The position numbers were made by a program, and so were the translations under genes. 50,123 nucleotides of DNA from Deltaproteobacteria bacterium (GTDB taxonomy: Bacteria; Myxococcota; JADLHZ01): the NCBI GenBank assembly GCA_020848545.1, contig JADLHZ010000144.1:1-50123 (forward strand), read 5' to 3'. How positions within the stretch are numbered: the first letter of the stretch is position 1; the number at the start of each line of letters is the position of its first letter. Positions 43,334-50,123 of the stretch are shown here, piece after piece. The notes under the pieces are model-generated. The model saw only the letters and a list, made by a program, of their open reading frames with translations, had not been told where the DNA came from and did no database searches.

Positions 43334-46060
43334 TTGCGTTCATCGCTTTACGACACAGCGCTCACTGTCGCCTGCACGTTGGCGCTCGCCCTCGCGCTGT
43401 CGTACTCTCCCTTGCCTGAAGCCTTCCGTCCGATCCCCGATCTGAAAGAACGCGGCCTCAAGGAAGTCGCCGCGCAGCTCGTGCTCAAGCAGCGGCCCGG
43501 CAAGGTGGCCGCCGTTCCGCTCGAAGGTGAAGGGCCGGATGGACCCGAGCCAGAGTCGCAGCCGGTCGACGATGAGCCCGGGTCGGCATCGGCGCTGAGC
43601 CAAAGCGGCATGCAAGCGCAGGTCGAAGTCGAGAAGGCGCTGCAGCTCGACCAGCTCGCCAAGGCCGTCGGCGCCAAGCACGTCGACATCATCGAGCCCT
43701 GCGGGTCGAGCACGCCGAGCGCCTGCGATCGTTACGCGCTCGATCCCTTCTTCGACGCGCTCGACAAGGTGGCGGCGGGCGAGCGCAAAGACTCGGTGCG
43801 CATCGTTCACTTCGGCGATTCGTTGATCGCGTCCGACTACATCTCGGATCTGATCCGACGGCGCATGCAGAAGCGCTTCGGCTCGGCAGGCGCCGGCTTC
43901 CTCTACATCGATCGGCCGAGCCGCTTCTCCGGGCTCAAGTCACGCGCCGGTGACGCGAGCGGCGGTTGGGACATCACGAAGCTGCCCGAGCCGCCGGCGC
44001 CCGACGCGATCTACGGCTTCTCGGGCGTCTCGTTCACGACCGGCAAGCGGAGCGAGAGCACGCGCTATCAGGTGAAGGGCGCGCGCCGGGCCGACGTGTT
44101 CTACGTCGCGCAGGAAAAAGGCGGGATGATCGAGATCGCCGGCGACGAGCGCGCGCTCTGGAAGATCGACACGCGCGGCAGCAAAGAGGCGAAGAAGCAG
44201 AGCGTGCAGATCCCCGAGGGCACGAAGGTGCTGACGCTGACGACGCGCGGCCCCGTGCGCGTGTTCGGCGTGGCGCTCGACAACGAGAGCGGCGGCGTCA
44301 CGCTCGACTCCGTCGGGCTTCCGGGCGCGTTCGCCGGCGCCTACCTGAAGGCGGAGCTGCAAACGTTCAGCGCCTCGCTCCAGCAGCGTGATCCGGCGCT
44401 CGTCTTGGTGATGCTCGGCGGCAACGAAGCGCTGCGCCTCGACAACGGCTGGACGAACCTCGACGCGATCAAGCAGGACGCGGCCGCCTTCATCGAGCGC
44501 GTGAAGACCGCAACGCCCGACGCCGCATGCCTCGTGACCTCACCGCTCACCTCCGGCGTCACGACGGCGAGCGGAGAGATGCGCGTGCGCAAGGTGACGC
44601 GGCCGATTGGCGACGTGTTCAAGGCCGTCGCGATCGATCACGGCTGCGCGTACTGGGACATGCTCGACGCGGTCGGTGGTGAAGGCGCGATCGTGCGCTG
44701 GTCGGAAGCGCGCCTGATGAACCAAGATCTCGTGCACCCCGTGCGCCGCGGCGCCGATCTCATCGCCCACTTGCTCGACGCGGCGTTGCAGCGCGCGTAC
44801 TTCGTGCGCCATGGGCCGGACGCGCTCGCCGATCCGTCGGGCCTCATCGATCCCTCGGGCGTCGCGTTCCAGCGCGTGTTCAAGAAGCTCGAGCGGCTCG
44901 AGAAGGAGAAGAAGGGCCGCGTCGCGATCGTGCAGCTCGGCGCGTCGCACACCGCCGGGCACATGTTCACCGACGAAGCGCGCGCCGTCCTGCAAGCGCG
45001 CTTCGGCGACGCGGGGCGTGGCTTCGTCGCGGCGGGCGCACCGTCGGCGCGGTTGAAGCGGGCGAAGGTCGTGCGCTCGTTGAGCAAAGGTTGGCGGATT
45101 CAAGACGCGTTGCAGGCGCCACCGGGCGAATATTGGGGCCTCACCGGCATTCGGGCGGCCGGGCAGCCGGGCGCGAGCATGGAGATCACCTTCTGCGAAG
45201 GGTGTCCGCCTGCGCGCACACCGGCGGTGCTGCAATTTCACTACTTGGAAGAGCCCGGCATGGGGCGCATCGAGCTGCGCATCGACGGGCAGCGCGTGAC
45301 GACCTTGCCGGAGAAGCCGAAGCGCGGCGCGCCGCCGATCGAGCTGCCGACCGCGCGCGTTTACACCTTCAAGACGAAGGGTGCGGCGCATACGGTGAAG
45401 GTGAAGAACGTGGGCGAGTCGGAGATCACGATCTTCGGCGTGGCCGAGGAGCTCGATCGATCCGGCCTCGTCTACGACGCGCTCGGCTTGCCCGGCGCGA
45501 CGGCGATCACCGCCGATGGCTTCGACAAGACCACCTTCGCGGCGCAGCTCGCGGAGCGTGCGGCCGATCTCTACGTGTTCTTCTATGGCACCAACGAGAG
45601 CGCGCTGCAGAAGTTCGATTCGCAGCAGTACGAAGCGCACTACTCGTCGTTGCTCGCTACCCTGCGCCAGGCCTCGCCCGAGGCCGACTGTCTGATCATG
45701 GGGCCGACCGATCGCATGATCAAGAAGGACGACGGGACGTGGCAAGAGGTCGTCGCGCTGCGGCCGGTGATCGCGGCGCTGCGGCAGATCGCCGAGCGCG
45801 AAGGCTGCGCGTTCTGGTCTGCGCGCGCGGCGATGGGCGGCAAAGGCAGCATCCAGCAATGGCTCGATCGTGATCCGCCGCAGGCGCACTCGGACCACGT
45901 GCACTTGAACGAGGCAGGCTACGCGGCGCTCGCGCAGGCGTTGATGAAGGAGCTGCTCGACGCGTACGGCGCCTACCTCGTCTACGCGGCCACACCGTCG
46001 TCGGTGTCGAACTTGGACGATCAGAAGAACAAGAAGAAAAAGCGGAGCCCGAAGCAGTGA
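43334..46060 (+). CDS. protein with two tandem SGNH-hydrolase domains
   Basis: A 908-residue membrane-anchored protein. The N-terminal hydrophobic segment (TVACTLALALALSYSPL) is a signal anchor. Domain 1 (about 150-490) has HFGDSLIASD with Ser163, GGNEA and DLVHPVRRG (DxxH). Domain 2 (about 525-880) has QLGASHTAGH (Ser538), YGTNES and DHVHLNEAG (DxxH). Both domains thus keep the Ser, Asn and His/Asp blocks of SGNH esterases, although block I of domain 2 reads GAS rather than GDS. The C-terminal tail is Lys-rich. Start TTG 43334 is weakly supported. The MBOAT gene 95 bases downstream suggests it transfers or removes acetyl groups from an envelope glycan (AlgX/AlgJ- or PatB-like role). Confidence 0.85.
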   Translation: MRSSLYDTALTVACTLALALALSYSPLPEAFRPIPDLKERGLKEVAAQLVLKQRPGKVAAVPLEGEGPDGPEPESQPVDDEPGSASALSQSGMQAQVEVEKALQLDQLAKAVGAKHVDIIEPCGSSTPSACDRYALDPFFDALDKVAAGERKDSVRIVHFGDSLIASDYISDLIRRRMQKRFGSAGAGFLYIDRPSRFSGLKSRAGDASGGWDITKLPEPPAPDAIYGFSGVSFTTGKRSESTRYQVKGARRADVFYVAQEKGGMIEIAGDERALWKIDTRGSKEAKKQSVQIPEGTKVLTLTTRGPVRVFGVALDNESGGVTLDSVGLPGAFAGAYLKAELQTFSASLQQRDPALVLVMLGGNEALRLDNGWTNLDAIKQDAAAFIERVKTATPDAACLVTSPLTSGVTTASGEMRVRKVTRPIGDVFKAVAIDHGCAYWDMLDAVGGEGAIVRWSEARLMNQDLVHPVRRGADLIAHLLDAALQRAYFVRHGPDALADPSGLIDPSGVAFQRVFKKLERLEKEKKGRVAIVQLGASHTAGHMFTDEARAVLQARFGDAGRGFVAAGAPSARLKRAKVVRSLSKGWRIQDALQAPPGEYWGLTGIRAAGQPGASMEITFCEGCPPARTPAVLQFHYLEEPGMGRIELRIDGQRVTTLPEKPKRGAPPIELPTARVYTFKTKGAAHTVKVKNVGESEITIFGVAEELDRSGLVYDALGLPGATAITADGFDKTTFAAQLAERAADLYVFFYGTNESALQKFDSQQYEAHYSSLLATLRQASPEADCLIMGPTDRMIKKDDGTWQEVVALRPVIAALRQIAEREGCAFWSARAAMGGKGSIQQWLDRDPPQAHSDHVHLNEAGYAALAQALMKELLDAYGAYLVYAATPSSVSNLDDQKNKKKKRSPKQ

Positions 46061-46069
46061 TGGCGTTTC

Positions 46070-46142
46070 GTGGCCGTGGCCGTGGCAGTCGCCGTGGCAG
46101 TCGCCGTGGCCGGATGTCTTCGGCCACGTTCACGGCCACGTG
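46070..46142. repeat. GGCNAC hexamer array forming an inverted repeat
   Basis: On the minus strand seven hexamers read GGCCAC, GGCGAC, TGCCAC, GGCGAC, TGCCAC, GGCCAC, GGCCAC (46070-46111). On the plus strand GGCCAC, GTTCAC, GGCCAC follow at 46121-46138, so the two parts can pair around a short loop (GGATGTCTTC). It fills most of the gap between the SGNH and MBOAT genes. A related array lies at 61-96. Confidence 0.6.
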
Positions 46143-46155
46143 GGTGCGCTGACGC

Positions 46156-47676
46156 ATGTTGTTCCACAGCGTGCAATTCATGGTCTTTCTCGCGCTGACG
46201 CTCCTCCTCTACTGGACCGTCGCTGCGCGCCGCTTGCCGCGCCTCATCGTCCTCTTCCTCGCGAGCGTCGTCTTCTACTCGGCGTGGATGCCGCTGCCGC
46301 TGCTCCTCTTTGCCGCCCTCGCGTTGATCATGTGGCAAGCCGCTCGCGCGATTCGCCGCACAGAGAGCGATCGCACGAAGAAGATCGTGGTCGGCCTCTC
46401 GGTCACCGCGTTCCTCGCGATCCTCGGCGTCTTCAAATACGCGAACCTCTTCTACTCGACGGCGATCGATCTCGCGCGCTTGCTCGGGCGTGACGTGGCG
46501 TTTCACCGCCTCGATTGGATCTTCCCGCTCGGCATCTCCTTCGGCGTCTTCCAGGCGATCCACTACGTCGTCGACGTCTACCGCGGCCACATCAGCGAAC
46601 GGTACGGCTACTGGAAGACCTTGCTCTACTTGCTCTTCTTCCCGCACTTGATCGCCGGCCCGATCGTGCGGGCGCCGTTCTTGCTCGCGCGCTTCGACGA
46701 AGTGCCGACGATCACGAAGGACGAAGCCGCGCGCGCGATCTATCGCATCGCCACCGGCATCGCGAAGAAGCTGCTGCTCGCCGACCTCTTGAGCGTCGGC
46801 ATCGTCGATCCGGTCTTTGCGTCGCCCACGATCTACACGTCGACCGAAGTCGCGGTCGCCGTCGTGGCGTATACGTTTCAGATCTACTACGACTTCTCGG
46901 CGTACTCGGACATCGCCATCGGCGCCGCCGCGCTCTTCGGCTTCAAGTTCCCCGAGAACTTCAACAAGCCCTACGTCGCGCGCAACCTCTTCGAGTTCTG
47001 GAACCGCTGGCACATGACCTTGTCGACGTGGCTGCGCGACTACCTCTACTTCCCGCTCGGCGGCAGTAAGCTCGGCAAGTGGAAGACGCTGCGCAACGTG
47101 ATGATCGTGATGGTGCTCGGCGGGTTGTGGCACGGCGCCGGCTGGCGCTTCGCGGTCTGGGGCTTCGTGCACGGCATCGGCTTGTGGAGCGTGCGTTGCT
47201 ACTGGTGGATCACCGGCCACGAACGCCGCGAGCCCGGACCCTTCGCCGAGGATCGCTCGCGCACCGAGAAGCCGCGGCCGAAAAGGTCCCAGGGACCTTT
47301 TTCATCTTTCCTGCGCTTCGGCGAAAAAGGTCCCTGGGACCTTTTCGGGACCATCGCCGCGGTTGCGGCCACATTCACCTACGTCGTCTTGTCGCGGGTG
47401 TTCTTTCGCGCCAGCGACGTGAGCCACGCGGTCGTCGTCTTCCGCCAGCTCTTCGAGGGCACCTTCGGCGTCGTCAACGTGCCGAACGCCGTGTGGATCG
47501 CGCTCTTTTTCTCGGCGCTGCTGCATTGGCTGCCGCCGAGCCTCTACGATCGCAGCGCGCGGCTCTTCGTCTGGCTGCCGGCGCCGGCGCGGGCCGTGGC
47601 GCTCGTCTTGCTCGTGCTCTCGGTGCGCCAGATCGCCTCCTTCGAAGCGCGGCCGTACATTTACTTTCAGTTCTGA
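46156..47676 (+). CDS. MBOAT-family O-acyltransferase (AlgI-like)
   Basis: A 506-residue polytopic membrane protein with about ten or more hydrophobic segments. YYDFSAYSDIAIGAAALFGF, NLFEFWNRWHMTLSTWLRDY and GGLWHGAGWRFAVWG (the catalytic His) are the AlgI/PatA signature. It should move acetyl groups across the inner membrane for O-acetylation of a glycan, delivering them to an SGNH enzyme such as the preceding gene's product. Residues about 375-400 (RSQGPFSSFLRFGEKGPWDLFG) are encoded by a palindromic repeat (47278-47348) inserted in frame in a hydrophilic loop. Reading frame is otherwise intact. Confidence 0.93.
   Translation: MLFHSVQFMVFLALTLLLYWTVAARRLPRLIVLFLASVVFYSAWMPLPLLLFAALALIMWQAARAIRRTESDRTKKIVVGLSVTAFLAILGVFKYANLFYSTAIDLARLLGRDVAFHRLDWIFPLGISFGVFQAIHYVVDVYRGHISERYGYWKTLLYLLFFPHLIAGPIVRAPFLLARFDEVPTITKDEAARAIYRIATGIAKKLLLADLLSVGIVDPVFASPTIYTSTEVAVAVVAYTFQIYYDFSAYSDIAIGAAALFGFKFPENFNKPYVARNLFEFWNRWHMTLSTWLRDYLYFPLGGSKLGKWKTLRNVMIVMVLGGLWHGAGWRFAVWGFVHGIGLWSVRCYWWITGHERREPGPFAEDRSRTEKPRPKRSQGPFSSFLRFGEKGPWDLFGTIAAVAATFTYVVLSRVFFRASDVSHAVVVFRQLFEGTFGVVNVPNAVWIALFFSALLHWLPPSLYDRSARLFVWLPAPARAVALVLLVLSVRQIASFEARPYIYFQF
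47278..47348. repeat. perfect inverted repeat of the GGGACC/TTTTTC family inside the MBOAT gene
   Basis: Left arm 47278-47303 and right arm 47323-47348 are exact reverse complements of 26 bases, with a 19-base loop. Each arm is itself nearly palindromic (AAAAGGTCCC-A-GGGACCTTTT). The unit lies wholly inside the coding frame and adds about 24 residues. The arm structure matches the repeat at 18989-19094 (inward T-runs after GGGACC). Confidence 0.9.
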
Positions 47677-47695
47677 GCGCCGTATCTCGGCGGCC

Positions 47696-48418
47696 ATGCA
47701 GGACCAGCCGAAAGACGCCCTCTTCCTCGCGCTCGACGTCAAGGACGCGCGCGCGGCTGAGCCCTTGATCAAGCAGCTGCAGCCCGCGGTCGGCGGGTTC
47801 AAGGTCGGCGCCGAGCTCTTCCTCGAGAGCGGCCCCTCGATCTGCGATCTGATCGTTGGCCTCGGCGCGGCGTTGTTCATCGACCTGAAGCTGCACGACA
47901 TCCCGCGCACGGTCGAAGCGGGGGCGAAGCGGCTCGCGAAGCTCGGCGCGAAGTACATCACCGTGCATGCGCTCGGCGGCACCGAGATGCTCGAGGCGGC
48001 GGTGCAGGGGGCCGCGGCGAACAGCAAGACGCGCGTGCTCGCCGTCACGATGCTCACGAGCCACACGCAGCAGACCGTCACCGACCTCGGCATCGTCGAC
48101 ACCGTCGAGGGCGAAGTGCTGCGCCTCGCCGAGCTCGCGGCGAAGGCGAAGGTGCCCGGCCTCGTCTGCTCCGCGCACGAAGTGCCGGCGCTGCGCGAGC
48201 GCTTCGGCAAGCGCACCGAGCTCGTGTGCCCGGGCATTCGCTTGGAAGGCGGCACGGCGCACGATCAGAAGCGGGTGGCCACGCCGCGCGCGGCGATTCA
48301 GACCGGCGCCGACGTGCTCGTCGTTGGGCGTGCGATCTTGGATTCTCCCGATCGTCTGGCCGCGACGCAGGGTGTGCTCACGGAGATCGCCCACGGTTTT
48401 TCGGCGCGCGCGCGATGA
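47696..48418 (+). CDS. pyrF: orotidine 5'-phosphate decarboxylase
   Basis: A 240-residue PyrF, which converts OMP to UMP in the last step of de novo pyrimidine synthesis. LALDVKD near the N-terminus, FIDLKLHDIPRTVE (catalytic Asp-Lys-Asp), TVHALGG and VGRAIL near the C-terminus (phosphate binding) mark it clearly. Length is standard. The TGA overlaps the rlmB ATG by four bases (ATGA). No other pyr genes are nearby. Confidence 0.97.
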   Translation: MQDQPKDALFLALDVKDARAAEPLIKQLQPAVGGFKVGAELFLESGPSICDLIVGLGAALFIDLKLHDIPRTVEAGAKRLAKLGAKYITVHALGGTEMLEAAVQGAAANSKTRVLAVTMLTSHTQQTVTDLGIVDTVEGEVLRLAELAAKAKVPGLVCSAHEVPALRERFGKRTELVCPGIRLEGGTAHDQKRVATPRAAIQTGADVLVVGRAILDSPDRLAATQGVLTEIAHGFSARAR

Positions 48419-49206
48419 AGAAGGGCAGGGCGCACGACGACGATCGCGCCGGCGAGGGCGATGAGCGCCTCGTCCTCGGCACGCATCCGGTCGAAGAGGT
48501 GCTGCGCACGCGGCCGAAGTCGGTTCGCTCGATCTTCGTGGCTCCTCCCCCTCATCGCGGCCCGCTCGAAGCGATCGTCGCGCTCGCCAAGCAGCACGGC
48601 GTGCGGGTGACCAGCGAGCCGATGCGCGCGTTGGACGATCGCGCGCGCGGCGTACGGCACCAGGGCGTCGTCGCGGTGTGCAACGCCTACGACTACGCCG
48701 ACTTCGAGCAAACGCTCGCCGTGCTGAAGGACAAGACGCACGCGCTCGTGGTGCTGCTCGACAGCGTGCAGGACCCGCACAACGCCGGCGCCATCATCCG
48801 TTCAGCGTGTGCGTTTTCGGCTGATCTCGTGGTCGTCCCGAAGGATCGCGCCTCGCCGATCACCGCGCAGGTCGAGCGCGCCGCGGCTGGCACCACCGAG
48901 CGGATTCCGATCGCCCGGGTGACCAACCTGAAGCGGGCGATGGAGGCCTTGAAGGAGGCCGGCTTTTGGCTCGTCGGCGCCGGCACCCGCGGCGGCACGG
49001 CGCTCCCGGGCTTCACCTTCGCCGACAAGACCGGCCTGGTCATCGGCGCCGAGGGTGACGGCCTGCGCCAGGGGGTGGAAGCCGCCCTCGACTACGTCGT
49101 CACCATCCCGATCTCGGAGCGGGCCGAGAGCCTGAACGCGAGCAACGCCGCCGCTGTCATATTATATGAGCTGGCGCGCAGCCGCGGGCTCCGCGCCCAT
49201 CCTTGA
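48415..49206 (+). CDS. rlmB: 23S rRNA 2'-O-ribose methyltransferase of the TrmH/RlmB family
   Basis: A 263-residue SPOUT methyltransferase. The N-terminal substrate-binding domain (LVLGTHPVEEVLRTRPKSVRSIFVA) is followed by the SPOUT domain: LLDSVQDPHNAGAIIRSA (motif 1 with the catalytic Arg), GLVIGAEGDGL (motif 2) and ISERAESLNASNAAAVILYE (motif 3, knot). The match to RlmB is good, but related TrmH-family members cannot be fully excluded. A Lys/Asp-rich N-terminal extension of about 15 residues precedes the domain. The stop codon overlaps the candidate promoter of the tRNA array. Confidence 0.9.
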   Translation: MKKGRAHDDDRAGEGDERLVLGTHPVEEVLRTRPKSVRSIFVAPPPHRGPLEAIVALAKQHGVRVTSEPMRALDDRARGVRHQGVVAVCNAYDYADFEQTLAVLKDKTHALVVLLDSVQDPHNAGAIIRSACAFSADLVVVPKDRASPITAQVERAAAGTTERIPIARVTNLKRAMEALKEAGFWLVGAGTRGGTALPGFTFADKTGLVIGAEGDGLRQGVEAALDYVVTIPISERAESLNASNAAAVILYELARSRGLRAHP

Positions 49207-49231
49207 CAGCGCCTGCCTCGGCCTGTAGACG
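49203..49231 (+). promoter_or_regulatory. candidate sigma-70-type promoter of the tRNA-tuf operon
   Basis: TTGACA (49203-49208) is a perfect -35, followed by a 17-base spacer and TAGACG (49226-49231). Its first bases overlap the rlmB stop codon. The first tRNA starts 34 bases after the -10. A GC-rich stretch (GGCACCC) follows the -10, as in stable-RNA promoters under stringent control. Confidence 0.65.
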
Positions 49232-49264
49232 GCACCCTCGCGCAAGTGTTTCCAAAGAGACTGG

Positions 49265-49337
49265 GCTGGCGTAGCTCAGCTGGTAGAGCAACGGTTTTGT
49301 AAACCGTAGGTCGCGGGTTCAAGTCCCGCCGCCAGCT
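49265..49337 (+). tRNA. tRNA-Thr (TGT)
   Basis: A full cloverleaf: acceptor GCTGGCG pairs with CGCCAGC, D-arm GCTCAGCTGGTAGAGC, anticodon stem ACGGT/ACCGT with loop TTTGTAA (anticodon TGT), and T-loop TTCAAGT. The discriminator is T, and it is followed by AAA, so CCA is not encoded. It is first in a tRNA-tuf cluster. Confidence 0.96.
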
Positions 49338-49487
49338 AAAACGTCCGTCCATTGCGTGCAATCCGCGGCAATCCGTCGATTGAGACCCTGCTTGAACCGG
49401 CGGCAAAGCCAGTTCGAAGCACTCCCAATCCCCGGCCCCGCGGTAGAAAAACGGCGACTCCCTCAACCGAGCCGCCCACATATGATC

Positions 49488-49563
49488 GCGGGAGTAGCTC
49501 AGTTGGTAGAGCGTCAGCCTTCCAAGCTGAATGTCGCGGGTTCGAATCCCGTCTCCCGCTCCA
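49488..49563 (+). tRNA. tRNA-Gly (TCC)
   Basis: Acceptor GCGGGAG pairs with CTCCCGC, anticodon stem TCAGC/GCTGA with loop CTTCCAA (anticodon TCC), T-loop TTCGAAT, and CCA encoded at 49561-49563. The 150-base spacer between this tRNA and the first one shows no gene that I trust. Confidence 0.97.
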
Positions 49564-49695
49564 AGCTTATTCTTCTCGGTGTTCCCGATCCCTCACAAAG
49601 ATCGAACGCCACCGAGTCGAAGGGCCGAGATGGGTTGCAGCTGCAAGGCGCGAAGGAAGCAACGCAGCAGATGCGCCCATATCGGCCCTGAGCGT

Positions 49696-49781
49696 GGACA
49701 GGTGCCCGAGTGGCTAAAGGGAGCAGACTGTAAATCTGCCGTCTCGCGACTACGAAGGTTCGAATCCTTCCCTGTCCACCA
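49696..49781 (+). tRNA. tRNA-Tyr (GTA)
   Basis: Class II tRNA with acceptor GGACAGG/CCTGTCC, anticodon stem GCAGA/TCTGC with loop CTGTAAA (anticodon GTA), a long variable arm (CGTCTCGCGACTACG), T-loop TTCGAAT, discriminator A and encoded CCA at 49779-49781. Confidence 0.96.
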
Positions 49782-49782
49782 C

Positions 49783-49858
49783 GCCCACGTAGCTCAGTTG
49801 GTAGAGCACGTCCTTGGTAAGGACGAGGTCGGCCGTTCAATCCGGCTCGTGGGCTCCA
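49783..49858 (+). tRNA. tRNA-Thr (GGT)
   Basis: Acceptor GCCCACG pairs with CGTGGGC, anticodon stem CGTCC/GGACG with loop TTGGTAA (anticodon GGT), T-arm GGCCG/CGGCT with one G-T pair, discriminator T and encoded CCA. It starts two bases after tRNA-Tyr ends and lies 81 bases upstream of tuf. Confidence 0.96.
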
Positions 49859-49939
49859 TTTTTGAAAGACGCGCAGTGAAGCGCGCGATGTCGGCGGTGT
49901 CTTTTTTTGCCTTTTAGAAAGGCAGCGGAGCTGCAAGTT

Positions 49940-50123
49940 ATGTCGAAAGAAAAATTTGCTCGTACGAAGCCTCACGTCAACGTTGGAACCATCGGTCACG
50001 TCGATCACGGTAAGACGTCGTTGACCGCCGCGATCACGAAAGTGTCGGCGGATCGCAAGATGGCGCAGTTCATGGCCTACGACGCGATCGACAAAGCGCC
50101 GGAAGAGCGCGAGCGCGGCATCA
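49940..50123 (+). CDS. tuf: elongation factor Tu, N-terminal part (partial)
   Basis: The gene runs off the window. The 61 visible residues start [16 protein letters not shown] and include GHVDHGKTS (P-loop, G1) and [15 protein letters not shown], the start of the switch region. A GGAG ribosome-binding site lies at 49927-49930. EF-Tu carries aminoacyl-tRNA to the ribosome. It follows four tRNA genes in an arrangement similar to thrU-tyrU-glyT-thrT-tufB of E. coli. Confidence 0.98.
   Translation, partial: MSKEKFARTKPHVNVGTIGHVDHGKTSLTAAITKVSADRKMAQFMAYDAIDKAPEERERGI

Noticed and set aside
49338-49487. Coding frames in the tRNA spacer region
   Set aside because: Frames there run across the tRNA genes and have no ribosome-binding site or recognised domain; treated as processed spacer.

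Overview
The window is a high-GC, gene-dense stretch that looks like a chromosome of a member of the Myxococcota (former Deltaproteobacteria). The evidence is a MYXO-CTERM tail (40793-41539), a lipoprotein joining Myxococcus-type cysteine-rich (DUF4215-like) repeats to Kelch repeats (19103-22060), many lipoproteins and exported peptidases, and a tRNA-tuf operon at the right end. The order within the phylum cannot be decided from this sequence. There is no rRNA, CRISPR array, integrase, transposase or phage gene. No gap between called genes exceeds about 200 bases.

Layout. 1-4033 (mostly minus strand): de novo purine genes purK-purE, an unknown protein, and an exported HExxH protein. 4103-6500: an outer-membrane protein gene overlapping tilS, then a second outer-membrane protein. 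6629-10017 (minus): an operon of an FAD-dependent halogenase-like enzyme, an acyl carrier protein and a small XRE regulator, followed upstream by an operon of a FIST sensor protein and a 74-residue protein. Each operon has an almost identical 39-bp element upstream. 10220-16059 (plus): two overlapping paralogous genes of 981 and 965 residues, each with a candidate caspase-like His/Cys pair. This is the best candidate here for an undescribed system. 16103-25000: a murein-active lipoprotein, an exported TldD-like peptidase, the Kelch lipoprotein, a TPR pair and an exported S9 peptidase. 25068-31731: GlpD, divergent from an exported M3 peptidase, an alpha/beta hydrolase, an acyltransferase and a SurA/DsbA-type lipoprotein. 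31803-36575: aconitase, two cyclic-nucleotide-binding proteins and an LpxL-type acyltransferase. 36572-40746: an AraC regulator divergent from a diiron-like hydrolase, a Baeyer-Villiger-type monooxygenase and an SDR, an arrangement like the mycobacterial virS-mymA locus. 40793-43288: surface proteins and a glycine-rich RRM protein. 43334-47676: a protein with two SGNH domains next to an AlgI-like MBOAT, a probable O-acetylation pair. 47696-50123: pyrF-rlmB, then tRNA-Thr, -Gly, -Tyr, -Thr and the start of tuf.

Overlapping stop/start codons (ATGA or GTGA) join most operon members, so translational coupling appears common here. Small repeats also deserve attention. A palindromic element built on GGTCCC/GGGACC with T/A runs lies between tldD and the Kelch gene and also inside the MBOAT reading frame. 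Degenerate GGCNAC hexamer arrays occur at both ends of the window.
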